Shown piece by piece: positions 52,330-61,854 of a DNA stretch of 64,000 bases. Under the pieces are notes generated by a model that was given only the letters and a program-made list of their open reading frames with translations, searched no databases and was not told where the DNA came from. The stretch lies in the NCBI RefSeq assembly GCF_022952855.1, contig NZ_JALJDX010000219.1, positions 62,001-126,000 on the forward strand. The letters run 5' to 3'. The DNA comes from Pseudomonas sp. RGM2987 (GTDB lineage: Bacteria; Pseudomonadota; Gammaproteobacteria; Pseudomonadales; Pseudomonadaceae). Positions within the stretch are counted from its first letter, which is position 1, and each line of letters starts with the position of its first letter. The position numbers were made by a program, and so were the translations under genes.

Positions 52330-52371
52330 AGGTCACTCCTGAATGTATGGGCGTGTCGCGAGCCGGCTATT

Positions 52372-52929
52372 CTAACCGCCGTTTACCAGCTCGGCGTAGC
52401 GGTCGCAGTCCTGGGTGTGGTCCATGACCATGCCCGAGGCCTGCATGAAGGCGTAGCAAATGGTCGGGCCGACGAAGGTGAAGCCGGCTTTTTTCAGGCC
52501 TTTGCTCATCGCCAGGGCTTCGGGAGTGATGGCCGGCACTTCGCTGCGGTCCTTGAAATGGTTGATCAGCGGTTTGTCACCAACGAAGGACCAGAGGAAT
52601 GCCACCGGGTCTTCCAGCGCCAGCCAGGCCTGGGCGTTGCGGCGGGCGGCCTTGAGCTTGAGGCGGTTGCGGATGATGCCAGGGTCGAGCATCAGATCTT
52701 CGATTTCCGCGTCGCTCATCTGCGCAACGCGCTGTACGTCGAAGCCGTAGAGCACCTTGCGGTAATGCTCGCGTTTGCGCAGCACGGTGATCCAGGACAG
52801 GCCGGCCTGGAACCCTTCGAGCAAAAGCAACTCGAACAAACCCTGCGCATCGCGCAGCGGCGTGCCCCACTCCTGATCGTGATAAGCCATGTACAGCGGA
52901 TCGTCAGAACACCAAAAGCAGCGTGGCAT
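52372..52929 (-). CDS. tag: 3-methyladenine DNA glycosylase I
   Basis: A 185-aa base-excision repair enzyme. The Tag zinc snap is complete: Cys4 and His17 (MPRCFWC, YHDQEWG), and His171/Cys175 (HTQDC). The catalytic helix region DEQEWG-like and LEGFQAGLSWITVLRKRE are present. CTGGAG precedes the ATG. The open frame running upstream to 54111 is antisense to glyQ and not coding. Divergent from glyQ with 81 bases between starts. Confidence 0.94.
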   Translation of the reverse strand: MPRCFWCSDDPLYMAYHDQEWGTPLRDAQGLFELLLLEGFQAGLSWITVLRKREHYRKVLYGFDVQRVAQMSDAEIEDLMLDPGIIRNRLKLKAARRNAQAWLALEDPVAFLWSFVGDKPLINHFKDRSEVPAITPEALAMSKGLKKAGFTFVGPTICYAFMQASGMVMDHTQDCDRYAELVNGG

Positions 52930-53010
52930 AAGGCTCCAGGGGGCGTGCGCACGAACGAATCGGGTATACTCCCGCTCTTTAAATCGCAGCCCAAGAAACA
53001 GGTGAATTTC

Positions 53011-53964
53011 GTGAGCCAGCCTACGCCAGCCGTGCGTACCTTCCAAGACTTGATCCTCGCCCTCCAGCAATACTGGGCCGAGCAAGGTTGCGTGGTACTT
53101 CAGCCCTACGATATGGAAGTAGGCGCCGGCACTTTCCACACTGCCACTTTCCTGCGTGCCATCGGCCCGGAAACCTGGAACGCCGCCTATGTCCAGCCCA
53201 GCCGTCGCCCGACTGACGGCCGCTACGGCGAAAACCCGAACCGCCTGCAGCATTACTACCAGTTCCAAGTGGTCCTGAAGCCGAACCCGGAGAATTTCCA
53301 GGAACTGTACCTGGGCTCCCTCAAGCACGTGGGCCTCGACCCGCTGGTGCATGACATCCGCTTCGTCGAAGACAACTGGGAATCGCCGACCCTGGGCGCC
53401 TGGGGCCTGGGCTGGGAAGTCTGGCTCAACGGCATGGAAGTGACTCAGTTCACCTACTTCCAGCAAGCGGGCGGCATCGAGTGCTACCCGGTGACCGGCG
53501 AGATCACCTACGGCCTGGAACGCCTGGCGATGTACCTGCAAGGCGTGGATTCGGTCTACGACCTGGTGTGGGCCGACGGCCCGTTCGGCAAAGTGACCTA
53601 CGGCGACGTGTTCCACCAGAACGAAGTGGAACAGTCGACCTACAACTTCGAACACGCCAACGTCGACAAGCTGTTCGAACTGTTCGATTTCTACGAAAGC
53701 GAGGCCAAGCGCCTGATCGAGTTGGATCAGCCGCTGCCGTTGCCAAGCTATGAAATGGTGTTGAAGGCGTCCCACACCTTCAACCTGCTGGACGCACGCC
53801 GGGCGATTTCCGTGACCGCGCGCCAGCAATACATCCTGCGTGTACGCACCCTGGCGCGTTCCGTTGCGCAAGCCTACCTGCTGGCCCGTGCCAAGCTGGG
53901 CTTCCCGATGGCGACCCCGGACCTGCGTGATGAAGTGTTGGCTAAGCTGGAGGCTGCACAATGA
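53011..53964 (+). CDS. glyQ: Glycyl-tRNA synthetase alpha subunit
   Basis: A 317-aa class II synthetase catalytic subunit of the alpha2beta2 enzyme. Highly conserved: CVVLQPYDMEVGAGTFH, AAYVQPSRRPTDGRYGENPN and VTGEITYGLERLAMYLQ. GTG start with AGGTGA upstream; the frame open back to 52126 passes through the acyltransferase/tag region antisense and is not coding. Overlaps glyS by 4 bases (ATGA). Confidence 0.96.
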   Translation: MSQPTPAVRTFQDLILALQQYWAEQGCVVLQPYDMEVGAGTFHTATFLRAIGPETWNAAYVQPSRRPTDGRYGENPNRLQHYYQFQVVLKPNPENFQELYLGSLKHVGLDPLVHDIRFVEDNWESPTLGAWGLGWEVWLNGMEVTQFTYFQQAGGIECYPVTGEITYGLERLAMYLQGVDSVYDLVWADGPFGKVTYGDVFHQNEVEQSTYNFEHANVDKLFELFDFYESEAKRLIELDQPLPLPSYEMVLKASHTFNLLDARRAISVTARQQYILRVRTLARSVAQAYLLARAKLGFPMATPDLRDEVLAKLEAAQ

Positions 53965-56015
53965 GTGCTCAAGATTTTCTGGTTGAACTGGGCACCGAAG
54001 AACTGCCACCCAAAGCCCTGAACACCCTGGCCGATGCGTTCCTGGCCGGTATCGACAAAGGCCTGCAAGCCGCTGGCCTGAGCTACGAAGCCAAGCAGGT
54101 GTACGCCGCACCGCGCCGCCTGGCCGTGCTGATTACCGCGCTGGCGACCCAACAGCCGGACCGCAGCATCAATCTCGACGGGCCGCCACGCCAGGCCGCG
54201 TTCGATGCCGACGGCAATCCGACCCAGGCCGCCCTGGGTTTCGCCAAGAAGTGCGGCGTGGACCTCAGCGAAATCGACCAGAGCGGGCCGAAGCTGCGCT
54301 ACAGCCAGAGCATCAAGGGCAAACCGACCGCCAGCCTGCTACCGACCATCGTCGAAGATTCCCTCAATGACTTGCCGATTCCCAAGCGCATGCGCTGGGC
54401 CGCACGCAAGGAAGAGTTCGTGCGTCCGACCCAATGGCTGGTGATGCTGCTCGGTGACCAGGTCATCGATTGCACGATCCTCGCGCAGAAGGCCGGTCGC
54501 GATTCCCGCGGTCATCGCTTCCATCATCCAGAAAGCGTGCGCATCACCTCGCCGGCCAACTACCTGGCCGACCTGCGTGCCGCCTACGTGCTGGCCGACG
54601 CCAACGAACGCCGCGAACTGATCAGCAAGCGCACCGAAGAGCTGGCAACCCGCCAGGAAGGCACCGCCATCGTCCCGCAGGATTTGCTCGACGAAGTGAC
54701 CGCCCTGGTGGAATGGCCAGTGCCGCTGGTGTGCTCGTTCGAGGAACGCTTCCTTGAAGTGCCGCAGGAAGCGCTGATCACCACCATGCAGGACAACCAG
54801 AAGTACTTCTGCCTGCTGGACGCCGAAGGCAAGTTGCTGCCGCGCTTCATCACGGTCGCCAACATCGAAAGCAAAGACCCGCAGCAGATCATCGCCGGTA
54901 ACGAAAAAGTCGTTCGCCCGCGCCTGACCGATGCCGAGTTCTTCTTCAAGCAAGACAAGAAGCAGCCACTGGAAAGCTTCAACGAGCGTCTGCAAAACGT
55001 GGTGTTCCAGGAGAAACTCGGCAGCGTCTACGACAAGGCCGAGCGCGTTTCCAAGCTGGCGGCGTACATCGCCCCACGCATCGGCGGCGACGCCCAGCGC
55101 GCGGCCCGTGCCGGCCTGCTGTCCAAGTGCGACCTGTCCACCGAGATGGTCGGTGAGTTCCCGGAGATGCAAGGCGTCGCCGGTTACTACTACGCCCTCA
55201 ACGACGGCGAGCCGCAAGACGTGGCCCTGGCGCTGAACGAGCAGTACATGCCCCGCGGTGCCGGCGCTGAACTGCCAAGCACCCTGACCGGTGCGGCCGT
55301 GGCGATCGCCGACAAACTCGATACCCTGGTCGGCATTTTCGGCATCGGCATGCTGCCCACCGGCAGCAAAGACCCGTACGCCCTGCGTCGTGCGGCGTTG
55401 GGCGTGCTCCGGATCCTGATCGAGAAGCAGCTGGACCTGGACCTGAACGACGCGGTGGCCTTCGCCGTCAACGCGTTCGGCAGCAAGGTCAAGGCACCTG
55501 GCCTGGCTGATGCGGTACTGGAATTCATCTTCGACCGCCTGCGTGCGCGTTATGAAGACGAAGGCGTCGATGTCGCGACCTACCTGTCGGTGCGTGCCCT
55601 GAAGCCGGGCTCGGCCCTGGACTTCGACCAGCGCGTGCAGGCGGTACAGGCCTTCCGCAAACTGCCGGAAGCGGCGGCACTGGCGGCAGTGAACAAGCGT
55701 GTGTCGAACCTGCTGGGCAAGGCCGAAGGCAACATCGCGGCCACCGTCGAAGCCAAGTACTTCGACAACGCCAACGAGTTCTCCCTCTACTCGGCAATCC
55801 AGCAGGCGGACCAGGCGGTCCAGCCAATGGCGGCAGCGCGTCAGTACAGCGAAACCCTGGCGCGCCTGGCGGCCTTGCGTGAGCCGGTGGATGCGTTCTT
55901 CGAAGCGGTGATGGTCAATGCCGAAGACGCCAATGTACGGGCCAATCGCTACGCGCTACTGGCGCGCCTGCGTGGCCTGTTCCTCGGCGTCGCCGATATT
56001 TCGTTGCTGGGGTAA
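53961..56015 (+). CDS. glyS: Glycyl-tRNA synthetase beta subunit
   Basis: A 684-aa subunit that recognises tRNA-Gly. It begins MSAQDFLVELGTEELPPKAL, has GGDAQRAARAGLLSKCDLST (HD-like region) and a C-terminal anticodon-binding helical domain. Translationally coupled to glyQ. Confidence 0.96.
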   Translation: MSAQDFLVELGTEELPPKALNTLADAFLAGIDKGLQAAGLSYEAKQVYAAPRRLAVLITALATQQPDRSINLDGPPRQAAFDADGNPTQAALGFAKKCGVDLSEIDQSGPKLRYSQSIKGKPTASLLPTIVEDSLNDLPIPKRMRWAARKEEFVRPTQWLVMLLGDQVIDCTILAQKAGRDSRGHRFHHPESVRITSPANYLADLRAAYVLADANERRELISKRTEELATRQEGTAIVPQDLLDEVTALVEWPVPLVCSFEERFLEVPQEALITTMQDNQKYFCLLDAEGKLLPRFITVANIESKDPQQIIAGNEKVVRPRLTDAEFFFKQDKKQPLESFNERLQNVVFQEKLGSVYDKAERVSKLAAYIAPRIGGDAQRAARAGLLSKCDLSTEMVGEFPEMQGVAGYYYALNDGEPQDVALALNEQYMPRGAGAELPSTLTGAAVAIADKLDTLVGIFGIGMLPTGSKDPYALRRAALGVLRILIEKQLDLDLNDAVAFAVNAFGSKVKAPGLADAVLEFIFDRLRARYEDEGVDVATYLSVRALKPGSALDFDQRVQAVQAFRKLPEAAALAAVNKRVSNLLGKAEGNIAATVEAKYFDNANEFSLYSAIQQADQAVQPMAAARQYSETLARLAALREPVDAFFEAVMVNAEDANVRANRYALLARLRGLFLGVADISLLG

Positions 56016-56018
56016 GCC

Positions 56019-56552
56019 TTGAAGCTGCTGATTCTCGATCGGGACGGGGTGATCAATCACGACTCCGACGCTTACATCAAATCGGTGGAGGAGTGGTTGC
56101 CGATCGAAGGCTCGATCGAAGCCATCGCGCAGTTGAGCAAGGCCGGCTGGACGGTGGCGGTCGCCACCAACCAGTCGGGCATTGCTCGCGGTTACTACGA
56201 CCTGGCCGCGCTGGAGGCCATGCACGAGCGTTTGCGCGCCTTGGTGGCGGAGCAGGGCGGCGAAGTCGGCTTGATCGTTTATTGCCCACACGGGCCGGAT
56301 GAAGGCTGCGATTGCCGCAAGCCCAAGCCGGGCATGTTGAAAACCATTGCCGCGCATTACGACGTGGCGTTGGCGGGCGTATGGTTCGTCGGCGACAGTC
56401 TCGGTGACCTGGAGGCGGCCAAGGCCGTCGATTGTCAGCCAGTTTTGGTAAAGACCGGAAAAGGCCAGAAGACCTTGGGCAAGACCCTGCCGGTGGGCAC
56501 CTTGATTTTTGACGACCTGGCGGCGATTGCCGCTGAACTTATCCACAATTAG
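56019..56552 (+). CDS. gmhB: D-glycero-beta-D-manno-heptose 1,7-bisphosphate 7-phosphatase
   Basis: A 177-aa HAD phosphatase in LPS inner-core heptose synthesis. Motif I LDRDGVIN, motif II TNQSGIARGYY, the zinc loop CPHGPDEGCDC and motif IV GDSLGDLEAA. TTG start, 3 bases after glyS. A DnaA box (56539-56547) overlaps the stop region. Confidence 0.93.
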   Translation: MKLLILDRDGVINHDSDAYIKSVEEWLPIEGSIEAIAQLSKAGWTVAVATNQSGIARGYYDLAALEAMHERLRALVAEQGGEVGLIVYCPHGPDEGCDCRKPKPGMLKTIAAHYDVALAGVWFVGDSLGDLEAAKAVDCQPVLVKTGKGQKTLGKTLPVGTLIFDDLAAIAAELIHN

Positions 56553-56633
56553 GGCTCCCCAAGACATCCTGATCAGGGATTGTTCGGGAAGCGCTTGAAC
56601 AGGCGGGCATTGCCCGCAACGGTAAATGCCGCT

Positions 56634-57413
56634 ATGTCGATATTGCAGGCCATCAGAACCTTTCTCTTTTACCTGCTGTTGGGCACCAGTTCGTTGCTGT
56701 GGTGCTCCTTGAGTTTTTTTGTCGCGCCTTTCCTGCCGTTCAAGGCGCGCTACCGTTTCATCAACGTGTACTGGTGCCGCTGCGCACTGTGGCTGAGCAA
56801 GGTGTTCCTGGGCATTCACTATGAAGTGAAGGGCGCCGAGAACGTGCCGGACCGCCCGTGCGTGATCCAATCCAACCACCAGAGCACCTGGGAGACGTTT
56901 TTCCTCTCGGCTTATTTCGAGCCGTTGAGCCAGGTCCTCAAGCGTGAACTGTTGTTCGTGCCGTTCTTCGGCTGGGCCATGGCGATGCTGCGGCCGATTG
57001 CCATTGATCGCGACAACCCCAAGGTTGCGCTCAAGCAAGTGGCGAAGAAGGGCGACGAATTGCTCAAAGACAACGTCTGGGTGCTGATCTTCCCCGAGGG
57101 CACCCGCATGCCTTATGGAACGGTGGGCAAGTTTTCCCGCAGCGGTTCGGCATTGGCGGTAAACGCCGGCCTGCCTGTATTGCCGATTGCACACAATGCC
57201 GGCAAATTCTGGCCCAAGGCTGGGTGGAACAGAAAGCCGGGAACCATCACCGTGATCATCGGCGCGCCGATGTACGCCGAAGGCACTGGGCCTCGCGCCA
57301 TCGCCGATCTCAATGACCGGGTCCAGGCCTGGAACGAGCAGACCCAACGCGAGATGGGTTCGTTGCCTCCGACACCAGCAGCACCGGCGGCGACCGATCA
57401 GCTTGCTGTTTGA
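56634..57413 (+). CDS. 1-acyl-sn-glycerol-3-phosphate acyltransferase (PlsC-type)
   Basis: A 259-aa membrane acyltransferase. An N-terminal hydrophobic segment (about 10-35) is followed by NHQSTWE (HX4E rather than the more common HX4D) and FPEGTRMPYG (substrate-phosphate binding). It follows gmhB by 81 bases, as in P. aeruginosa, where it directly precedes gyrB; here a two-component system and gabP intervene. Ends in an Ala/Pro-rich tail. Confidence 0.9.
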   Translation: MSILQAIRTFLFYLLLGTSSLLWCSLSFFVAPFLPFKARYRFINVYWCRCALWLSKVFLGIHYEVKGAENVPDRPCVIQSNHQSTWETFFLSAYFEPLSQVLKRELLFVPFFGWAMAMLRPIAIDRDNPKVALKQVAKKGDELLKDNVWVLIFPEGTRMPYGTVGKFSRSGSALAVNAGLPVLPIAHNAGKFWPKAGWNRKPGTITVIIGAPMYAEGTGPRAIADLNDRVQAWNEQTQREMGSLPPTPAAPAATDQLAV

Positions 57414-57417
57414 GATC

Positions 57418-57426
57418 TGTGGATAA
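57418..57426. promoter_or_regulatory. Perfect DnaA box in the gap after the acyltransferase gene
   Basis: TGTGGATAA (complement TTATCCACA) 4 bases after the stop. It opens an unusually AT-rich 160-base interval (57440-57550). Confidence 0.6.
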
Positions 57427-57577
57427 CCTGTGTACCGTTTTCCCTGAAATCTCGATTTTTATGATGTAACACTATGTTTTTTATACATATTTCTTAAACA
57501 CATAAAACCCAGGTGAAGGTGCATAAGTTTTTTATAGCGTTTTTGGATCGCAGTGCCGCCACGACCGCTGCGATCCT

Positions 57578-59092
57578 TCACTCTTCCAACAATGGAAGCC
57601 TCAAGCTGAAGGTGGTGCCTTCACCCACTACGCTGTGGCATTCGATTTGCCCGCCGTGATGATCGATCACAGCCTTGACCATTGATAATCCCAAACCAAC
57701 GCCGTCCACCCCGTGGGCTGACGAGAACCGTCGGTACTGGCAGAACAGTTCCGGCAATTCCTGCGGTTCGATGCCCTTGCCCTGGTCCATGACTTCGCAG
57801 ACCAGCCAATCCTCCAGGCCATAGACCTGCAGTGAAATGCAGGTCCCGGGCGCGCTGTACTTGATGGCGTTTTCCAACAGATTGAACAGCGCGCGCGTCA
57901 GCAACGATTGATCCGCCCTGACCATCACCTCTTCATTGTCCAGTTGATGGCTCAAGCGTATGCGCTTGGCCTGGGCGATGGGCAGCGCCTGGTCGATCAC
58001 GTCCAGCACCAGCATGGCAAATAACGTCGGCTGGAATTGATAGGCCTCGGATTCGGCCTTGGCCAACTGTACAAAACCGTCGGTCAGCTCCAGGGCGCGC
58101 CGCACCTGACGCTCGATCTGGTCGAATAACGGATGATCGCCGCCCGCTTGGTGCCGTTGCACATCCAGCAGCGCAAGGATGGCCGAATGCGGCGCACGCA
58201 AGTCGTGGGACAGGAAACGCAACATCACGCTGCGCTGCCCTTCGGCCTCACGTTCCGCGCTCAGGTCAGTGAGGCTCAGCAACCATCCCACCGGCGCGTC
58301 GCCTTCCACCGGCAACAGCGCGGCCCGTTCCAGGCGCAGGCTGCGCTCGCGGATGTCGCGAAATTCCACCAATGGCAATGTGGATAAGCGATGCAGCGCG
58401 CCATGCTCCAGGCCTGGATAACCCAGTTGCGCGAGATGCTCCACCACATCGCCACCTGCCAGGCCATGACCAAAGAGATCGCGAGCCTTGCGGTTGCCCA
58501 GCAGCAGTTTGCCTTGGGGGTCACAGATCATGGTCGCTACTGGAAGGTATTCCAGACCATCGGCGATGAAGCGCCGGGTGTCGCGCGTTCGACTCATGGC
58601 TTGTTCCAGGGCCATGATCTGGCCCTGCAAACGGTCACTGCCGGTGTAAGGCGCACGGCGGCGTTCGGGAAAGACCTTGGGCTCGGCATCCAGGCGCGCC
58701 AGCTCCCAGCCGAAATAGGCCAGCACCGCGCTCAGGCGCCGCCAATTCCAGATCAGGTAGCCAAACAGCATGCCCAGCACACTGGCCATGGGCGACCACC
58801 ACCAATCCTCTGCCTCCAGCGCGGCACTGATCAACAAGGCCAGGCTCATGCCGCCGACCGTCGTCCACAACGCCAGGCGTGGGCGCAATAACAACAACCC
58901 CAACACACACGCTACCAGCAGCACCGACAATACGGCCGCGCCTGCGCCGTTGCGAGCCTGGTTAGTGTAGGAGAGCAACCCGGTCGGAGGTAACAGCAAA
59001 AGACTTATCCACAGCCACTCGCGCACCAACTGGCGGAACAGGCGCTGGACCTGGGTGGGCTCACGGCTTTCACGGCGGCGCGAGTGGTTCAT
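57578..59092 (-). CDS. Membrane sensor histidine kinase
   Basis: A 504-aa kinase. Hydrophobic helices fill residues 25-125 (several TMs with little periplasmic loop), followed by a PAS-like domain (about 178-285), the H-box FLSHDLRAPHS with His296, the N-box NLLENAIKYS, DQGKGI and GVGLGLSMV. The start MNHSRRRES has no clear ribosome-binding site. It is divergent from its probable partner response regulator, 197 bases apart, and probably phosphorylates it. Signal unknown. Confidence 0.87.
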   Translation of the reverse strand: MNHSRRRESREPTQVQRLFRQLVREWLWISLLLLPPTGLLSYTNQARNGAGAAVLSVLLVACVLGLLLLRPRLALWTTVGGMSLALLISAALEAEDWWWSPMASVLGMLFGYLIWNWRRLSAVLAYFGWELARLDAEPKVFPERRRAPYTGSDRLQGQIMALEQAMSRTRDTRRFIADGLEYLPVATMICDPQGKLLLGNRKARDLFGHGLAGGDVVEHLAQLGYPGLEHGALHRLSTLPLVEFRDIRERSLRLERAALLPVEGDAPVGWLLSLTDLSAEREAEGQRSVMLRFLSHDLRAPHSAILALLDVQRHQAGGDHPLFDQIERQVRRALELTDGFVQLAKAESEAYQFQPTLFAMLVLDVIDQALPIAQAKRIRLSHQLDNEEVMVRADQSLLTRALFNLLENAIKYSAPGTCISLQVYGLEDWLVCEVMDQGKGIEPQELPELFCQYRRFSSAHGVDGVGLGLSMVKAVIDHHGGQIECHSVVGEGTTFSLRLPLLEE

Positions 59093-59289
59093 AGAGGGAT
59101 ATTTTTCATGGACGATGGGTCCAACCGGCAGACTGAAAAGCCCATGACTATAGCGGACTCGATGGGCGGTGCGCTGCTGCCTTTCCCTGTGGTCCGCGAG
59201 TCGGTATTGTCGCTGCCAGCGACAGGGGCCGTTGCCGTGCAGGGCCACCTGAGTTGTCCGTTACTTCCCAGATAAGGAAATCGCGTCCC

Positions 59290-60024
59290 ATGCGTGTCGC
59301 CATACTGGATGACGAACCGGCTGAGTTGCGCCGGGTGGAACAGACAGTGCAACAAATCCCCGGCAGGGGCGAGCCAGCCTGGACCTTGCACAGTTTCGAA
59401 CGCGGCGAAGACCTGCTGCGGCAGCTGCGCCGGGAAACCTTCGACCTGTTGATCCTCGACTGGCAGTTGCCGGATATCAGCGGCTTGGCACTGCTGCGCT
59501 GGACCCGCGAGCACATGGACGCGCCGCCGGCCGCCATCATGCTCACCAGCCGTGACGGCGAGCATGACATCGTCCAGGCCCTCAACGCCGGCGCCGACGA
59601 TTACGTGAGCAAACCCTTCAGGCCCAACGAACTCAAGGCCAGGGTCACCGCCGTGCTGCGTCGCCACAATCTGGAACGCGCGCCCGCCAGCGAGGCGCTG
59701 GTGTTCAATGACCTGGTGTTCGACGACGCCGAACTGACCGTCACCCGCGCCGGCATGCCCATCAGCCTGACCGAACGAGAGTACCGCCTGGCCCGCTGCC
59801 TGTTCGCCAACCTGGGCCGGCCGCTGTCCCGGGAGTATTTCTACGAACGTTTCTGGACCCACGAGGAAATGACCTCGTCCCGGCCACTGGACACGCATAT
59901 CTATCGCCTGCGCAACAAGCTCGGACTGACTGCGGAGCGGGGTTGGCAGTTGTTGACGATTTACGGGTATGGGTATCGGTTGGAAAGTGTGGCGGTGGGG
60001 AGTGAAGCGTCAGTCGCAAGCTAG
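59290..60024 (+). CDS. OmpR-family response regulator
   Basis: A 244-aa regulator. The receiver domain (1-120) has DDEP, phospho-acceptor Asp57 in LILDWQLPD, and KPF; the C-terminal winged helix (about 145-235) has TEREYRLARCLFANLGRPLS and THIYRLRNKLG. AAGGA lies 11 bases before the ATG. Forms a divergent pair with the histidine kinase above. Confidence 0.88.
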   Translation: MRVAILDDEPAELRRVEQTVQQIPGRGEPAWTLHSFERGEDLLRQLRRETFDLLILDWQLPDISGLALLRWTREHMDAPPAAIMLTSRDGEHDIVQALNAGADDYVSKPFRPNELKARVTAVLRRHNLERAPASEALVFNDLVFDDAELTVTRAGMPISLTEREYRLARCLFANLGRPLSREYFYERFWTHEEMTSSRPLDTHIYRLRNKLGLTAERGWQLLTIYGYGYRLESVAVGSEASVAS

Positions 60025-60043
60025 GGAGGGCGGATGGAATCCC

Positions 60044-60148
60044 GTGGCGAGGGAGCTTGCTCCCGCTTGACCGGGCTGACGCTCCAGTGCGAAGCGCTCA
60101 CAAAAAGGGGCTGCTGCGCAGCCCAGCGGGAGCAAGCTCCCTCGCCAC
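60044..60148. repeat. REP doublet (GAGGGAGC class)
   Basis: Arms GTGGCGAGGGAGCTTGCTCC and complement between the convergent response regulator gene and gabP. The spacer resembles that of the 16089-16193 copy in inverse order. Confidence 0.9.
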
Positions 60149-60156
60149 ACCGGATA

Positions 60157-61551
60157 TCAACCGAGCGTTTGCGCCAGGCTTCCTGTTTTCGCGACCCGAC
60201 GACGCTGCAACAGCAATCCGCACGCCACCACCAGAATGCTAAGCAGACCCGTTGCAAGGATCTCCACGCGATGGGCTTCCTGGAACAGCATGATAGTCAA
60301 CGCCCCGACGATGAACACGATGACCGCGTAGGTCAGCGCAGGGAACAACCACATGCTAAAGGCGATTTTTTCGCCGCGTGCCATGCGCTGCTTACGCATA
60401 CGCAATTGCGAAACCGCGATCACCAGGTACACCAGCAGCGCGATGGCACCCGAGCTCGCCAGCAGGAAATCAAACACAGCGGCCGGGGCCACGTAATTGG
60501 CAAACACCGCCAGGAACGCGGCGGCGGTCGACAGCATTACGGCCCAGTGAGGCGTACCGCTCTTATTGGTGCGCTGGGAAACCGCCGGCGCATCACCACG
60601 CTTGCCCAACGAGAACATCATGCGCGAAGCGGTGTACAGCGCCGAGTTCAGGCAACTGGTCACCGCGACCAGCACCACGATATCGACGATCAGCTTGGCG
60701 TTAGGGATGCCCATGCGCTCCAGCACGGTCTGGTACGAACCTACGCTTGCGAGCATCGGGTCGTTCCACGGCACCAGCGACACCACCATGAAGATCGACA
60801 CGAGATAGAACAGGCCGATCCGCCAGATCACCGAGTTGGTCGCCTTGGAAATCTGCTGGCCCGGGTTCTTCGACTCGGCAGCCGCAATGGTCACGATCTC
60901 GGTGCCCATGAACGAGAACATGGTGGTCAGGATCGCGCCCAGTACGGCGCCCATGCCGTTGGGCAGGAAGCCTTGGGTATCGAACAGGTGCGAAACGCCA
61001 CTGACCTGACTGGTAGGCAGCAAACCGAAGATCGCCAGCGCGCCCAGGGCCACGAAGCCAATGATCGCGATGACCTTGACCAGGGCGAACCAGAACTCAA
61101 ACTCGCCGTAGTTCTTTACGCTGAACAGGTTGGTAATCGTCAGCAACAAGGTGATCACCAGGGTGAAGACCCAGATCGCCACGTTCGGGAACCAGGCATG
61201 CAGGATGGTCGCGGCCGCGTTGGCTTCCAATGGAATCACCAACACCCAGAACCACCAGTAAAGCCAGCCGATGGTGAAACCGGCCCAGTGCCCGATCGCC
61301 CGATCCGCGTAAGTCGAGAAAGAACCGGTGTCCGGCGAGGCCACGGCCATTTCGCCGAGCATGCGCATCACCAACACCACCAGCGCACCGGCCGCCGCAT
61401 AGGCCAGCAGCACAGCCGGCCCGGCCGCTGCGATTGCATGGCCGGAGCCCACGAAAAGACCAGCGCCAATCACGCCGGCGATGGAGAGCATTGTCACATG
61501 ACGGGGCTTGAGCCCTTGCTCCAGGTTGTTGGAAGTTTGCGTACCACTCAT
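60157..61551 (-). CDS. gabP: GABA permease
   Basis: A 464-aa amino acid permease of the APC superfamily with 12 membrane helices. The N-terminal consensus LKPRHVTMLSIAGVIGAGLF is followed by GSGHAIAAAGPAV; FMGTEIVTIAAAESKNP is the conserved helix 6-7 loop. Close similarity to Pseudomonas GabP suggests gamma-aminobutyrate uptake, though another amine or amino acid is possible. AAGGGTAG precedes the ATG. Confidence 0.85.
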   Translation of the reverse strand: MSGTQTSNNLEQGLKPRHVTMLSIAGVIGAGLFVGSGHAIAAAGPAVLLAYAAAGALVVLVMRMLGEMAVASPDTGSFSTYADRAIGHWAGFTIGWLYWWFWVLVIPLEANAAATILHAWFPNVAIWVFTLVITLLLTITNLFSVKNYGEFEFWFALVKVIAIIGFVALGALAIFGLLPTSQVSGVSHLFDTQGFLPNGMGAVLGAILTTMFSFMGTEIVTIAAAESKNPGQQISKATNSVIWRIGLFYLVSIFMVVSLVPWNDPMLASVGSYQTVLERMGIPNAKLIVDIVVLVAVTSCLNSALYTASRMMFSLGKRGDAPAVSQRTNKSGTPHWAVMLSTAAAFLAVFANYVAPAAVFDFLLASSGAIALLVYLVIAVSQLRMRKQRMARGEKIAFSMWLFPALTYAVIVFIVGALTIMLFQEAHRVEILATGLLSILVVACGLLLQRRRVAKTGSLAQTLG

Positions 61552-61795
61552 TGAGACTACCCTTGGAATTGGATTTATTCGTACCGCCTCTTGCCATCGT
61601 CTTCTGTCAATTTAAAAAGACGATGTGTTGTTTATTCAGCACGCAAGTTTTACGCCAGAAAATCCGAGACCCCGTAGTTGCGGGGGGTTGCTGCGGTTTG
61701 CAAACTATTGAGAAGAAAGCCTTTGTTCCAAAGTGTTACCGGGTTACCCGGTTCTTGACCGTTGGGTCTCGCAAGGAAGCATTTAATTAAGACGT
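61552..61795. other. gabP upstream region
   Basis: No gene. It contains the gabP promoter, and the palindrome at 61738-61752. Confidence 0.6.
61738..61752. promoter_or_regulatory. Perfect odd palindrome upstream of gabP
   Basis: ACCGGGTTACCCGGT, symmetric around a central T, 187 bases before the gabP start: an operator-like site. Confidence 0.5.
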
Positions 61796-61830
61796 AAAAA
61801 AAAGCCAACGCTTTAGGCGTTGGCTTTTCT
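61796..61830 (-). terminator. gyrB terminator (bidirectional)
   Basis: AAAAGCCAACG ... CGTTGGCTTTT with runs of A/T on both sides; on the minus strand it ends in eight Ts, 24 bases after the gyrB stop. Confidence 0.9.
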
Positions 61831-61854
61831 TGTAGAGCAATGGCTGCCGGTTGA

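Noticed and set aside
52126..53964. glyQ read as a 612-residue protein
   Set aside because: The first 295 codons run antisense through the acyltransferase and tag genes; a GTG with a good ribosome-binding site marks the true start.
52372..54111. tag read as a 579-residue protein
   Set aside because: The upstream part is antisense to glyQ; the ATG giving MPRCFWC supplies the zinc ligands at the correct positions.
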